Source: Aliamphritea ceti
GTDB taxonomy: Bacteria > Pseudomonadota > Gammaproteobacteria > Pseudomonadales > Balneatricaceae
Direction: 5' to 3'
Length of the DNA stretch: 64,000 bases
Assembly: GCF_024347215.1 (NCBI RefSeq)
Contig: NZ_AP025282.1
Location: 124,001-188,000, forward strand
A program made the position numbers and the translations under genes. This document shows, one piece after another, positions 50,416 through 59,543 of this stretch (its first letter is position 1; the number at the start of each line of letters is the position of its first letter). The notes below the pieces were generated by a model. The model did not search any database. It saw only the letters and a list, made by a program, of their open reading frames with translations, and was not told where the DNA came from.

Positions 50416-53001
50416 GTGACTGATAACAATCATCACTCTGCGGATGTGACGTCGCAGGCATCTGCGGAAGACATTGTTGCGCAGACTGACAGCGGTGCCA
50501 GAGCACCGGTCGGTGCTGCTAAAACCTTACTCTGGTCGGTGGCATTACTCTGGGCGTTATTCCAGCTTTGGTACGCATCGCCGTTACCTTTCGTATTTAA
50601 TTTCGGGGTCATCAACGATACCCAGGCGCGGGCTATTCACCTGAGCTTTGCGATTTTTCTGGCCTTTACTGCATATCCGGCACTGAGCCGTTCACCGAGA
50701 GACTATATTCCGTTGCAGGACTGGGGTTTCGCGCTGCTTGGTGCATTCAGTGCGTCTTATCTGGTGATTTTTCATGCTGAGCTGGCTAACCGTGCCGGTG
50801 CGCCCATAACTGCTGACCTGATCTTTGCTGTCGCTGGCATGCTGCTGTTGTTAGAGGCAACCCGCCGGGCACTTGGTCCACCACTGATGGTGGTAGCGGC
50901 AGTATTTCTGGTTTATACATTTGGCGGACCTTATATGCCGGATGTAATCGCACACAAAGGTGCCAGCCTGAATAAGACTATGTCACACCAGTGGCTGACG
51001 ACTGAAGGCGTATTTGGTGTCGCATTAGGGGTTTCTACCAGTTTCGTGTTCCTGTTTGTGTTGTTTGGTGCGTTGCTGGAAAAAGCCGGGGCAGGTAACT
51101 ATTTCACCAAGGTATCGTTTTCGTTACTGGGCCACATGCGTGGTGGACCAGCTAAAGCGGCGGTTGTTTCATCAGGTCTGAGTGGGCTGATTTCAGGTTC
51201 CTCGATTGCCAATGTAGTGACGACTGGTACGTTTACGATTCCGCTAATGAAGCGGGTGGGATTTCCGGCTGAGAAGGCTGGAGCCGTTGAAGTGGCTGCT
51301 TCTACTAATGGTCAGCTGACTCCTCCAATCATGGGGGCTGCGGCTTTTCTTATGGTGGAGTACGTTGGTATTCCGTATATCGACGTTATCCGCCATGCGA
51401 TTTTGCCGGCACTTATTTCCTATATCGCACTGATTTATATCGTCCACCTGGAAGCGATGAAGGCGGGGATGCAGGGGTTGCCGCGTCGTTATACTCCAAC
51501 ACTGGCACAGGCATTGTTGAGTTGGGCGGGAATCATCCTGGGTGTCTGTGTGTTGTCGATGGCCGTGTATTACGGCGTTGGCTGGACTAAAGATGTGATG
51601 GGTGCCTGGGCAAGTCCGATTCTTGGAATCGGTATTCTGGCGGTCTATTTAGGGCTGCTGAAATTCTGTTCCGGTTATCCGGAGCTGGAGATGGATGACC
51701 CTGATTCGCCAGTGGTTGAGTTACCGGAACCAGGCCCAACGGTTAAGTCCGGCCTGTATTTCCTGTTACCAGTCGTCGTGCTTGTCTGGTGTTTAACCGT
51801 CGAGCGTCTATCGCCCGGTTTATCTGCGTTTTGGGCCACAGTGTTTATGGTCTTTATCGTATTGACCCATAAGCCGATTAAAGCGTTCTACCGAGGCGAA
51901 ACAGCCTTAGGGCAACGGATTAAGCAAGGTATAGATGACTTGTTGGAAGGTCTGGTGACAGGTTCCCGTAACATGATAGGTATCGGTGTAGCGACTGCCG
52001 CTGCCGGTATTGTTGTGGGTACGGTAACACTGACTGGTATTGGCTTGGTGATGACTGAGTTCGTTGAATTCATCTCTGGCGGTAATATCATTCTGATGCT
52101 GATTTTTACAGCTATTATCAGTCTGATTCTGGGAATGGGATTGCCAACCACAGCAAACTACATTGTGGTTTCTACTCTGATGGCGCCGGTAATCGTTACC
52201 CTGGGCGCACAAAGTGGCTTAATTGTACCGCTGATTGCTGTTCACCTGTTTGTGTTTTACTTCGGCATACTCGCGGATGATACGCCGCCTGTGGGGCTGG
52301 CGGCATTTGCCGCCGCAGCGATAGCCCGCAGTGACCCGATTAAAACCGGTATTCAGGGTTTCACTTATGATATTCGGACGGCGATCCTGCCGTTTATGTT
52401 TATCTTCAATACCGAGTTATTACTGATCGACATTCAGGGAATCTTCCATCTGTTATTGGTGATTGTTAGTTCGGTGATCGCAATTCTTGTGTTCTCTGCA
52501 GCGACTCAGGGATTCTGGCTGGTGAAGACCCGTTGGTATGAAACCATTGTATTGTTGCTGGTAGCTTTCACTATGTTTCGCCCGGGATTTTGGTGGGATG
52601 AAATTTATCCACCCGTGCAGCAGGTAGCTCCCACAGAGATAGCAATGGTTGTTGAAAGCATACCGGTTGATCAGAAACTAAGGTTGGCGGTAAGTGGTGA
52701 AACCATAGACGGTAATGAAGTCAGTAAAGTGGTTGAGTTGGCGATTCCTGCCGCTGAAACGGCTACTGCAAGAGTTGAAGCTGCAGGCCTGTTCCTGCGT
52801 GAAGACGAAGGCAGTGTCATTGTTGATCAGGTTGGCTTTGGCAGTAATGCCGAAGCGGTTGGTATCGATTTTGACTGGCAGATCAACAGTATTGAAATGG
52901 CTGCTGACCGGCCGGCTAAACAGCTGATGTTTATTCCTGCGCTCCTGTTGTTATTTGGGCTGGGCTGGCTGCAGACCCGCCGTCGGGAACAAGGAAAATA
53001 A
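50416..53001 (+). CDS. TRAP transporter fused permease (4TM/12TM) with DUF3394-type tail
   Basis: 861 residues starting at GTG 50416. After a polar leader of about 38 residues come the DctQ-like helices, then the DctM-like part with LLEKAGAGNYFTKVSFSLLG, GSSIANVVTTGTFTIPLMKR, STNGQLTPPIMGAAAFLMVE, LILGMGLPTTANYIVVSTL and LADDTPPVGLAAFAAAAIA. The last ~130 residues are a soluble domain with a PDZ-like stretch (DQVGFGSNAEAVGIDFDWQI), PAKQLMFIPA, one helix and a basic end. It imports the TAXI-bound solute. The tail recurs in the partial gene at 2-262. The Usp gene begins 4 bp after the stop. Confidence 0.96.
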   Translation: MTDNNHHSADVTSQASAEDIVAQTDSGARAPVGAAKTLLWSVALLWALFQLWYASPLPFVFNFGVINDTQARAIHLSFAIFLAFTAYPALSRSPRDYIPLQDWGFALLGAFSASYLVIFHAELANRAGAPITADLIFAVAGMLLLLEATRRALGPPLMVVAAVFLVYTFGGPYMPDVIAHKGASLNKTMSHQWLTTEGVFGVALGVSTSFVFLFVLFGALLEKAGAGNYFTKVSFSLLGHMRGGPAKAAVVSSGLSGLISGSSIANVVTTGTFTIPLMKRVGFPAEKAGAVEVAASTNGQLTPPIMGAAAFLMVEYVGIPYIDVIRHAILPALISYIALIYIVHLEAMKAGMQGLPRRYTPTLAQALLSWAGIILGVCVLSMAVYYGVGWTKDVMGAWASPILGIGILAVYLGLLKFCSGYPELEMDDPDSPVVELPEPGPTVKSGLYFLLPVVVLVWCLTVERLSPGLSAFWATVFMVFIVLTHKPIKAFYRGETALGQRIKQGIDDLLEGLVTGSRNMIGIGVATAAAGIVVGTVTLTGIGLVMTEFVEFISGGNIILMLIFTAIISLILGMGLPTTANYIVVSTLMAPVIVTLGAQSGLIVPLIAVHLFVFYFGILADDTPPVGLAAFAAAAIARSDPIKTGIQGFTYDIRTAILPFMFIFNTELLLIDIQGIFHLLLVIVSSVIAILVFSAATQGFWLVKTRWYETIVLLLVAFTMFRPGFWWDEIYPPVQQVAPTEIAMVVESIPVDQKLRLAVSGETIDGNEVSKVVELAIPAAETATARVEAAGLFLREDEGSVIVDQVGFGSNAEAVGIDFDWQINSIEMAADRPAKQLMFIPALLLLFGLGWLQTRRREQGK

Positions 53002-53004
53002 ACT

Positions 53005-53430
53005 ATGTATAAGAAATTACTGGTCGCAGTTGATCTGCAGGATGCTTCTGGCACCGAAGCTACCTTACTGGCGCTGAATGATTATGTGGCGCCAGGTATG
53101 GAGGTTGAGCTTCTGGCTGTTTTACCGGGTTTTAAAATGCCATTAGTCGCCTCTTACTTTCCTGAGGATATGGTTAAGCAGGCGCTGGATACCATGCGTG
53201 TGGAGCTAACGAGGCTTGCAGATGCTCATTTGGTTAAAGAAATGAAAGTTTCTGTCTGGGTGACTGCGGGTAAGGTGCCTAAGCGGATAGTTGCCCGGGC
53301 GGCGGAGATTGATGCGGATCTGATCTTAATCCGGGCGCTGAAGCACGGACGAATGGAAAAAATGGTGATGGGCTCTGTGACCGCTAAAGTGGCACAGACT
53401 GCTGAACGTTCGGTACTGGTTATTCGCTAA
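53005..53430 (+). CDS. Universal stress protein (UspA family), TRAP-associated
   Basis: 141 residues. First strand YKKLLVAVDLQDASG, and conserved end VMGSVTAKVAQTAERSVLVI. The G-x2-G portion of the ATP motif is replaced by ALKHGRMEKM, as in the partner at 331. Both TRAP-linked Usp proteins share VAS(F/Y)F in the middle (LVASFFSES, LVASYFPED), supporting common origin. A TeaD-like regulatory role on the permease is inferred from position. It ends the cassette before a strong terminator. Confidence 0.93.
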   Translation: MYKKLLVAVDLQDASGTEATLLALNDYVAPGMEVELLAVLPGFKMPLVASYFPEDMVKQALDTMRVELTRLADAHLVKEMKVSVWVTAGKVPKRIVARAAEIDADLILIRALKHGRMEKMVMGSVTAKVAQTAERSVLVIR

Positions 53431-53452
53431 ACGATTGACATCTTTTCTGTAT

Positions 53453-53480
53453 AAAAAGCCGGTTTAAGCCGGCTTTTTTT
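53453..53480. terminator. Terminator of the TAXI-TRAP-Usp cassette
   Basis: GCCGG, loop TTTAAG, CCGGC, extended by A5 before and T7 after; works in the forward direction and may be bidirectional. Confidence 0.92.
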
Positions 53481-53569
53481 GTGCTTTAAGGCTGTTTTAG
53501 CAAGATTTTTGCACATTATTTAGTTTTTCTGCCGGCCCATTGATGACATCAGCACTGACTATTTGTTAT

Positions 53570-53592
53570 GTTAATGATAATTATTATCATTA
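53570..53592. promoter_or_regulatory. Fur box
   Basis: Bases 53570-53588 match the 19-bp consensus GATAATGATAATCATTATC at 17 positions. Bases 53572-53592 are a perfect 21-bp palindrome with centre T. It lies 28 bp before ATG 53621 of the ferritin-like gene. Iron-loaded Fur should repress the two genes downstream. Confidence 0.88.
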
Positions 53593-53620
53593 TTGTTAGT
53601 GCGCGGTGGTATCAGATCTT

Positions 53621-54109
53621 ATGAATTCTCTGAACAGTATTGAAGCTTATCCACAGCCTGCTTATCGGCAGGATCTGGTAATCGAAGCGTTGCATAAAGC
53701 GGCGCAGAATGAATTATTAACCTGCAGCCTGTATCGCCAGGTGAAATCCGCCGAGCTGGATGAAACCCGGGTTGGTTTTCGGGATCTGGCATATTCGGCC
53801 TATGAAGAAGACTGGAACCATTATCAGACATTGCAGGAATGCATCAGCCTGTTACAGGCAGAAGTAAGTGCACAGAATTCACTGGCTTCTTCACCCGCTC
53901 TATTGCCTCCGCCGGCAGCTTCATCCTGTTGTTTACTGGGGCAGATAGAGCAGGCGGAAAAAACGTCGATTCATTATCAGCAGGCAATCTGCGCGATGAC
54001 TATCGGTTACAACTATAAAGTTTTTGATCTTGCCTACTCCCTGCTGAACGAAAATATTCAGCATAATTTACTGGTCCAGGAATATCTGACAGGTTCTGCC
54101 AGCCAATGA
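53621..54109 (+). CDS. Ferritin-like helical protein, Fur-box controlled
   Basis: 162 residues from ATG 53621; a GTG at 53606 would add five residues. The sequence is four amphipathic helices with acidic and histidine residues spaced as in ferritin-like proteins (ALHKAAQNELLTCSLYRQVK, YEEDWNHYQTLQECISLL, LGQIEQAEKTSIHYQQ, LLNENIQHNLLVQEYL). A flexible proline/serine loop with SSCC splits helices 2 and 3. The classic ExxH pairs are not exact, so a di-iron centre is unproven. It overlaps the next gene by 4 bp (ATGA), implying coupled translation. It may deliver, buffer or sense metal for the transporter; it is not similar enough to any named ferritin for a firm name. Confidence 0.75.
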   Translation: MNSLNSIEAYPQPAYRQDLVIEALHKAAQNELLTCSLYRQVKSAELDETRVGFRDLAYSAYEEDWNHYQTLQECISLLQAEVSAQNSLASSPALLPPPAASSCCLLGQIEQAEKTSIHYQQAICAMTIGYNYKVFDLAYSLLNENIQHNLLVQEYLTGSASQ

Positions 54110-55308
54110 ATGCGCTAAGTGCAGCGGCCGGACGGATCCGGCAAAAACAGTTCACTGCATCAAAAAGCGCAATACTGACGGTACTGAGTGTCTGTGTGTT
54201 AGGCCTGGTCTGGTCGCAGGGGCTGATTAATTCTGAATTGCTATTTCTGATTGTCAGCACGCTAAGCGATGCGTATTTGGCAGTCAGTGTCTTTGTTGCA
54301 TTGTCGTTATTACTGATTTATTCGGCTCAGCATTATCTGGGCGCTGACCTGATCGGTTATCTGAATGACAACCCAGGATTACAGGTACCGATAGCCGCCC
54401 TGCTGGGCGTGATGCCAGGCTGTGGTGGCGCTATTATTGTGGTAACTCAGTTTGTGCATGGCCGGGTAGGGTTTGCGGCGCTGGTGACTGTTCTGATTTC
54501 AACCATGGGAGATGCCAGCTTTCTGTTACTCGCCCGCGAGCCGCATACTGCACTGCTGGTGTTTGCTGTATCGCTTGGAGCCGGTGTGCTATTCGGCTAC
54601 CTTGTGCAAGGGGTACATGCGGAAGACTTTCTGCGTCCGGAAAATACCAACAATGAACATCAGGTCAGCGTTTCCTGCAGTCTGAATCAGGGAGTTGTAC
54701 CTGTATCTTTATCATGGATGTGGCGTTTGTTACTGGTACCCGGTCTGGTACTGGGAGTTCTGGCGGCGTTCCAGGTTGAACCTGACAGTTTGTTTGGTAA
54801 CTGGAGTGTTTATCATCCAGCTACCTGGCTGGGCTTTTGTGGTGCTGTTGTGAGTTTATTTGTCTGGTTTAGTCAGCCACCTGGTTACAGCTGGGCAGTA
54901 GCCCATGCGGATATGGAACATAATCCGCACCGTCTGGTGGATATGGTTGCCAGTGAAACAAGCTTTGTGACTACCTGGGTAATTGTTGGTTTTCTGAGTT
55001 TCGAGTTGCTGGTGTATTTTACAGGTTTTGATATGCAGAGCCTGTTCAGCAGTCTGGGATATCTGACGATTTTGCTGGCCGTTGTCGTCGGTTTTGTGCC
55101 GGGTTGTGGCCCGCAGATCATCATGACGACGTTGTATCTACAAGGGATAGTGCCTTTGTCAGCACAGTTGGCGAACGCCATCGGTAACGATGGCGATGCG
55201 TTGTTCCCTGCGCTGGCTTTAGCACCTAAAGCGTCGCTGTATGCTACGTTATACAGCGCTATACCGGCGTTACTGGTCGGTTACATAGCGTTTGGGCTTG
55301 GTTATTAG
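54106..55308 (+). CDS. Ten-TM putative metal transporter (ArsP_2 / putative Mn transporter family, PF11449-like)
   Basis: 400 residues with about ten membrane helices in two related halves. Each half has a P-G-C-G motif: LLGVMPGCGGAIIVVTQFVH followed by STMGDASFLLLARE, and VGFVPGCGPQIIMTTLYLQG followed by AIGNDGDALFPALALAP. This inverted-repeat pattern with acidic G-D-(A/G)-D/S residues is that of the family annotated as putative manganese or heavy-metal transporter. The Fur box and ferritin-like partner point to iron or manganese. Import or export cannot be decided from sequence. The gene ends 17 bp from the convergent RpiR gene. Confidence 0.88.
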   Translation: MNALSAAAGRIRQKQFTASKSAILTVLSVCVLGLVWSQGLINSELLFLIVSTLSDAYLAVSVFVALSLLLIYSAQHYLGADLIGYLNDNPGLQVPIAALLGVMPGCGGAIIVVTQFVHGRVGFAALVTVLISTMGDASFLLLAREPHTALLVFAVSLGAGVLFGYLVQGVHAEDFLRPENTNNEHQVSVSCSLNQGVVPVSLSWMWRLLLVPGLVLGVLAAFQVEPDSLFGNWSVYHPATWLGFCGAVVSLFVWFSQPPGYSWAVAHADMEHNPHRLVDMVASETSFVTTWVIVGFLSFELLVYFTGFDMQSLFSSLGYLTILLAVVVGFVPGCGPQIIMTTLYLQGIVPLSAQLANAIGNDGDALFPALALAPKASLYATLYSAIPALLVGYIAFGLGY

Positions 55309-55325
55309 CACCGCTGGGCATTAGC

Positions 55326-56222
55326 TCAACCTTCGTGATAACCACCTAAGTGACGTATATTTTCTTCAAAGCGATTGATATTACTGACCATTTCTTTGCT
55401 ACCAATCGAGACACATTCCGCCAGCAAGGCTTCCATTAAGGCAATAGATGAGGTCAGTGTTGGGAAGAAGTGAGGTGTGTCGTTCTTCAGCGTAAAAGTA
55501 ATTTCTGCGCCACTGGCAATGGGTGAGCGCAGGCTGTCTGTAATCGCGATAATTTTAGCACCTGCCTTCCGGGCAATGTTAATCGCCTGAACTGTTTCTG
55601 TGGTGTATGGCTCAAAACAGAAAGCAACGACGACATCATCTTTACGGATTTCACCCAGTTCACTCAACAGCGTACCCTGATAGCCCCGAATCAGCTGGAT
55701 GTGAGGGAAGGCAATACTGCCCACATAGGTAAAGTGATAGGCGCAGGTGAACGTGTCTCTGAACCCCAACGCAAATACTTTACGGGCGTTGATCACCAAT
55801 GGTGCAGCTTGTTGCAGTTTATTGCGGGTATCTTCCTGAAAGAGCTGCTCCAGATTACTGAAAGCTGAGTCAGCAAATTCAAAAAACACTTTGTTTTCTG
55901 GACTGTTGGTCGCCATTTCCTGCAAATATTGCGCACGATCGCTGAAGTATGATGCAGGTTGTTTAGTATTTACTGCTTCCTGAAATAATTGACGAAAGCT
56001 GTCATAGCGCTCAAAGCCAACTGATTTTGCCAGCCTGGTCAGGGTTGAAGGTGTCACCCCTGCTGCTTCGGCACTTTTGCGGATGGAAAGCAGAGCGACA
56101 TTGACCGGTTGTTCCAAAACATAATCGGCGGCTTTCTTCAGCTGAGTAGTAAGACTCGGGTATTGTGCTGATATTTCTTTCAGTGCGCTGTTCGCGTCAG
56201 TAATCCGATTATTTATATTCAT
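55326..56222 (-). CDS. RpiR/MurR family regulator with SIS domain
   Basis: 298 residues. N-terminal helix-turn-helix of the HTH_6 type (SIRKSAEAAGVTPSTLTRLA, VGFERYDSFRQLFQEAV) and a SIS domain at ~125-265 (FALGFRDTFTCAYHFTYVGS, KDDVVVAFCFEPYTTETVQA, GAKIIAITDSLRSPIAS). SIS domains bind phosphosugars or other phosphorylated or CoA-linked metabolites. It diverges from the acyl-CoA operon across 358 bp that contain repeated GATACATTTGT sites, so it is the likely regulator of that operon. Confidence 0.95.
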   Translation of the reverse strand: MNINNRITDANSALKEISAQYPSLTTQLKKAADYVLEQPVNVALLSIRKSAEAAGVTPSTLTRLAKSVGFERYDSFRQLFQEAVNTKQPASYFSDRAQYLQEMATNSPENKVFFEFADSAFSNLEQLFQEDTRNKLQQAAPLVINARKVFALGFRDTFTCAYHFTYVGSIAFPHIQLIRGYQGTLLSELGEIRKDDVVVAFCFEPYTTETVQAINIARKAGAKIIAITDSLRSPIASGAEITFTLKNDTPHFFPTLTSSIALMEALLAECVSIGSKEMVSNINRFEENIRHLGGYHEG

Positions 56223-56580
56223 GGCTAGGCTGTGCTCGCAAAAAGGGATTCGGCCGGCTTTTTCAACATAGTTATTTCTTCGAACTGTTTATTTAACATG
56301 TTGATTTTATAGTTAATTACCCCGGCTCTCTCTGAGGGTGAAGAGCCAGCTCGCCGATCCATATGAGTTTAGATAGATTTTACCTAATCAACAGAAAATA
56401 AAACACCGGTGATACATTTGTCTTGCGTGATACATTTGTATTATTTATGATCTAATAAAAATACAAATGATTTTTCAGTGAGTCGGCTTTGAAACATTCG
56501 TGCCAAAGGTGGCTGCTGAAGTAATCCCACTTGCCCTGAAACACAGAGCACAACTTATTGGCTGCGCCGGGAGTCGCCCC
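56223..56580. promoter_or_regulatory. Divergent control region with direct repeats, RpiR / acyl-CoA operon
   Basis: 358 bp. GTGATACATTTGT occurs at 56409-56421 and 56427-56439, an 18-bp period; the second copy continues as ATT, giving GATACATTTGTAT. AATACAAATGATTT at about 56460-56473 is a related site in the opposite direction. The palindrome at 48958-48971 carries the same 13 bases. These are strong candidates for RpiR binding. GGGAG at 56568-56574 is the ribosome site for the first crotonase. Confidence 0.7.
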
Positions 56581-57375
56581 ATGCAATCACCTACTTACGA
56601 AACGCTTATTTACACTCGTTATGCCGGTTATGTGGAAATTCGCTTTAACCGACCGCATCGTCTGAATGCTGTTATAGAGCAGTTTTACACTGAGTTTCTG
56701 GATGCGCTGGAAACTGCTGAAGCTGATTCTGATACACGGGCAGTGATGCTAACCGGTGAGGGACGGGCGTTTTGCGTAGGCGCTGATATGAAAGAGCACG
56801 GTGCAGGTGAAAGAAGCCAGTTTCAGCGTCGCCAGTATCTGCAATTGGGTAATGACGTTTGTGAAGCTATTTTTCGTCTGAAAAAACCAGTGATTGCCGC
56901 TATCAATGGCTATGCGCTGGGTGCCGGCGCTGAAATGGCCTGTTCATGTGATTTTATACTTATGGCGGAAAGCGCCAAGATTGGTTTTCCGGAAGTGAGT
57001 ATCGGTACCTGTGTTGGTGGGGGAGTGACTCAGTTCCTGCCGCGTTTAGTCGGGCTTGCGAAGGCCCGGGAATTGATTTTTACCGGCATTAAAATCGACG
57101 GTACAGAAGCCGCTCGCATCGGTCTGGCTACCCGTGCTGTCCCGGATGCAGCTTTGGCGGAGGCAGCTGCGGAGTTTGTCGCTAAGCTAGTGACGAAAGC
57201 TCCAGTGTCGATGCAGTTGGTGAAGAAGTTGCTGAATAATGCATCTTATGCGGATCTGGATGCGCAGCTGCAGCATGAACTGGACGGTGTCTTCATGTGT
57301 ACGACGACGAAAGACTGGCAAGAAGGTGTAGATGCCTTTGCCGAGAAACGTTCTCCTGAATTCAAAGGTCACTGA
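56581..57375 (+). CDS. Enoyl-CoA hydratase/isomerase family protein (crotonase 1)
   Basis: 264 residues from ATG 56581 (GGGAG seven bases upstream); an extension of 27 codons is rejected. Crotonase fold with the oxyanion-hole segments GRAFCVGADMKEHG and NGYALGAGAEMACSCDFIL. Both catalytic glutamates are present, E118 and E138, at the same 20-residue spacing as in rat hydratase. It should hydrate an enoyl-CoA, though isomerase activity is possible. First gene of a five-gene operon; the synthetase gene follows at 2 bp. Confidence 0.94.
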   Translation: MQSPTYETLIYTRYAGYVEIRFNRPHRLNAVIEQFYTEFLDALETAEADSDTRAVMLTGEGRAFCVGADMKEHGAGERSQFQRRQYLQLGNDVCEAIFRLKKPVIAAINGYALGAGAEMACSCDFILMAESAKIGFPEVSIGTCVGGGVTQFLPRLVGLAKARELIFTGIKIDGTEAARIGLATRAVPDAALAEAAAEFVAKLVTKAPVSMQLVKKLLNNASYADLDAQLQHELDGVFMCTTTKDWQEGVDAFAEKRSPEFKGH

Positions 57376-57377
57376 TT

Positions 57378-59543
57378 ATGCGCAGCTCATTACATGATTT
57401 CTTAGCACCTGATTCTATTGCTGTTATTGGTGCCTCTGCGGATCCGACGAAGCGGGGCTATAAAGCCATGACGGGCCTGTTGAATGATGGCTACGAAGGT
57501 ATTATTTACCCGGTTAATCCCAAAGCAGATGAAATTCTGGGTGTGAAAGCATTCGCATCGGTGACATCACTGCCTGCGGCGGCTGATCTGGCTCTGATCT
57601 GTACACCGGCGAAAACCATTCCCGGTTTGCTGGCTCAGTGTGGTGAAAATGGCATTAAAGGTGCCATCATTCTTGCCAGTGGCTTTGGTGAAGTGGATGC
57701 CGCTGGTGCAGCACTGGAGGCCGAAGTACTGGCTGCTGCCAAAGCCGCTAAGGTGCGCATTGTTGGCCCGAATACATCTGGTGTATTTAATTTGCATAAG
57801 CAAGTTAATTTACTGGCGCTGGATAACATCAGGCCGGGGGATATAGGAATTATCTCGCAGTCTGGGAATATGCTGCTGGCATTAGCGTTGGAGGCGGAGA
57901 GCAACGGGCATATTGGGTTCAGTACCTATGTCGGGCCGGGAAACCAGACCGATGTGGACTTCTCAGACTACCTGCAGTATCTGGGTGAAGACGTAAATAC
58001 CAGGGTGGCGACTTTTTATGTTGAAGGTTTTAAGGATGGGCGTGCCTTTTTGAACACTGCCCGGGAAATCGCCCGTGAAAAACCAGTGGTTGTGTATAAG
58101 TCTGGCAGTACGATAGAAGGCCAGAAAGCAGCCAGTTCACATACAGGTGCGCTTGCCGGCAGCTATGCTATGACTGTTGATCTACTCAAGCAGGTTGGCG
58201 TGAATGTCGTTGAGAAGTCAGATGAAATATTGCCTGTAGCCGAAGGTTTGGGGCTGTTGCAACAAGCTGCCGGAAAACGGGTAGCGGTACTGGCGGATGG
58301 TGGTGGTCAGGCGACCATTGCTTCAGACCGTATATCTGAGGCGGGGCTTCAGTTGGCAGAGTTATCGGAAGTTACCCGTAACAAATTGCGGGAAATTCTC
58401 TTCCCACAGGCATCGTTACTGAATCCTATTGATGTGGCCGGTAGTACAGATGCGAATCCGGGGTTATTGTCTGACTGCATGGAAATTCTTGCCGCAGATG
58501 ACAATGTGGATATGGTGTTTCTGGTAGGAATGTTTGGCGGTTACGGCATTCGTTTTGCCGAAGAACTACAAGCTGAAGAGTCGGCTACTGCCGATGCTAT
58601 GGTTGCCCTAAGTAAGCGTTGTGGAAAACCGCTGGTGGTGTACAGCTTGTACGCCTACATACAGCCGGAACCTCTGGAGAAATTGCGCAATTCTGGCCTG
58701 CCGGTATATGGCTCAATTGAGCATGCGGTAGAAATTATGAAAGCGTTGGGTGAACGGGGTGATTACATCTCCCGCAGCCAGCGGATTGAAGCGCAGCAGC
58801 GTCTGACTACTGATGCAGCTATGACTGATATGTTTGCCAGTGCTCGCAGTAAAGGCCGTGATCTGCTGGAAGTTGAAGCCAAGCAACTACTACGTAATTA
58901 TGGCATTGATGTGCCAAAAGAATTGCTGATCCGTAACAGTGAAAACTTCAGTGCCGTAGTTGCAGAATTTGGTGACATGCCGCTGGCAATGAAAGTAGTT
59001 TCTAAAGATATTCTACACAAGTCTGATGCCGGTGGTGTGAAGCTAAATCTGTCCGGGGCTGAAGAGCTGGGCTATGCCCGGGAGCAGATTCTCAAATCCT
59101 GCGCCACTTATGATACCAGTGCTGACATTGAAGGCATGCTGGTAACACCCATGGCGCGTAAGGGCACTGAGATTATTATCGGTGTTAGCCGTGATCCGAT
59201 GTTTGGCCCGGTACTGATGTTCGGCCTGGGTGGGATTTTTGTCGAGATTCTGGAAGACGTAGCCTTCCGGGCGATTCCGCTGAGCCGGGATGAAGCAACT
59301 TCCATGGTTGATCAGATTAAGGCCCGTAAGATTCTTGAAGGTGCCCGTGGTGAAGCTCCTGTGGATAAAGCTGCGCTGATAGATCTACTGCTAAAAGTTT
59401 CCAGTATTGTTGATGCTCATCCAGAAATAGATGAGCTGGATCTCAACCCGGTGATTGCTTATGACGACGATTATGCGGTAGTCGATGCCCGGGTAATTAT
59501 TAATCGGAATGCTGCCGCTGACAGCGCCAGCGGAGAAACCTAA
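57378..59543 (+). CDS. NDP-forming acyl-CoA synthetase (acetyl-CoA synthetase ADP-forming family)
   Basis: 721 residues, alpha and beta parts fused. Residues 5-105 are the CoA-binding Rossmann domain (SIAVIGASADPTKRGYKAM), 145-290 and 300-430 the succinyl-CoA-ligase-like domains (IISQSGNMLLALALEAES, VLADGGGQATIASD), and 490-710 the ATP-grasp (PLAMKVVSKDILHKSDAGGV, MFGLGGIFVEILEDVAF). The phosphorylated histidine is H255 in SSHTGALAGS. It interconverts an acid plus ATP and CoA with the acyl-CoA, ADP and phosphate. It would activate the operon's substrate or recover ATP from the product. It overlaps the next gene by one base (TAATG). Confidence 0.95.
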   Translation: MRSSLHDFLAPDSIAVIGASADPTKRGYKAMTGLLNDGYEGIIYPVNPKADEILGVKAFASVTSLPAAADLALICTPAKTIPGLLAQCGENGIKGAIILASGFGEVDAAGAALEAEVLAAAKAAKVRIVGPNTSGVFNLHKQVNLLALDNIRPGDIGIISQSGNMLLALALEAESNGHIGFSTYVGPGNQTDVDFSDYLQYLGEDVNTRVATFYVEGFKDGRAFLNTAREIAREKPVVVYKSGSTIEGQKAASSHTGALAGSYAMTVDLLKQVGVNVVEKSDEILPVAEGLGLLQQAAGKRVAVLADGGGQATIASDRISEAGLQLAELSEVTRNKLREILFPQASLLNPIDVAGSTDANPGLLSDCMEILAADDNVDMVFLVGMFGGYGIRFAEELQAEESATADAMVALSKRCGKPLVVYSLYAYIQPEPLEKLRNSGLPVYGSIEHAVEIMKALGERGDYISRSQRIEAQQRLTTDAAMTDMFASARSKGRDLLEVEAKQLLRNYGIDVPKELLIRNSENFSAVVAEFGDMPLAMKVVSKDILHKSDAGGVKLNLSGAEELGYAREQILKSCATYDTSADIEGMLVTPMARKGTEIIIGVSRDPMFGPVLMFGLGGIFVEILEDVAFRAIPLSRDEATSMVDQIKARKILEGARGEAPVDKAALIDLLLKVSSIVDAHPEIDELDLNPVIAYDDDYAVVDARVIINRNAAADSASGET

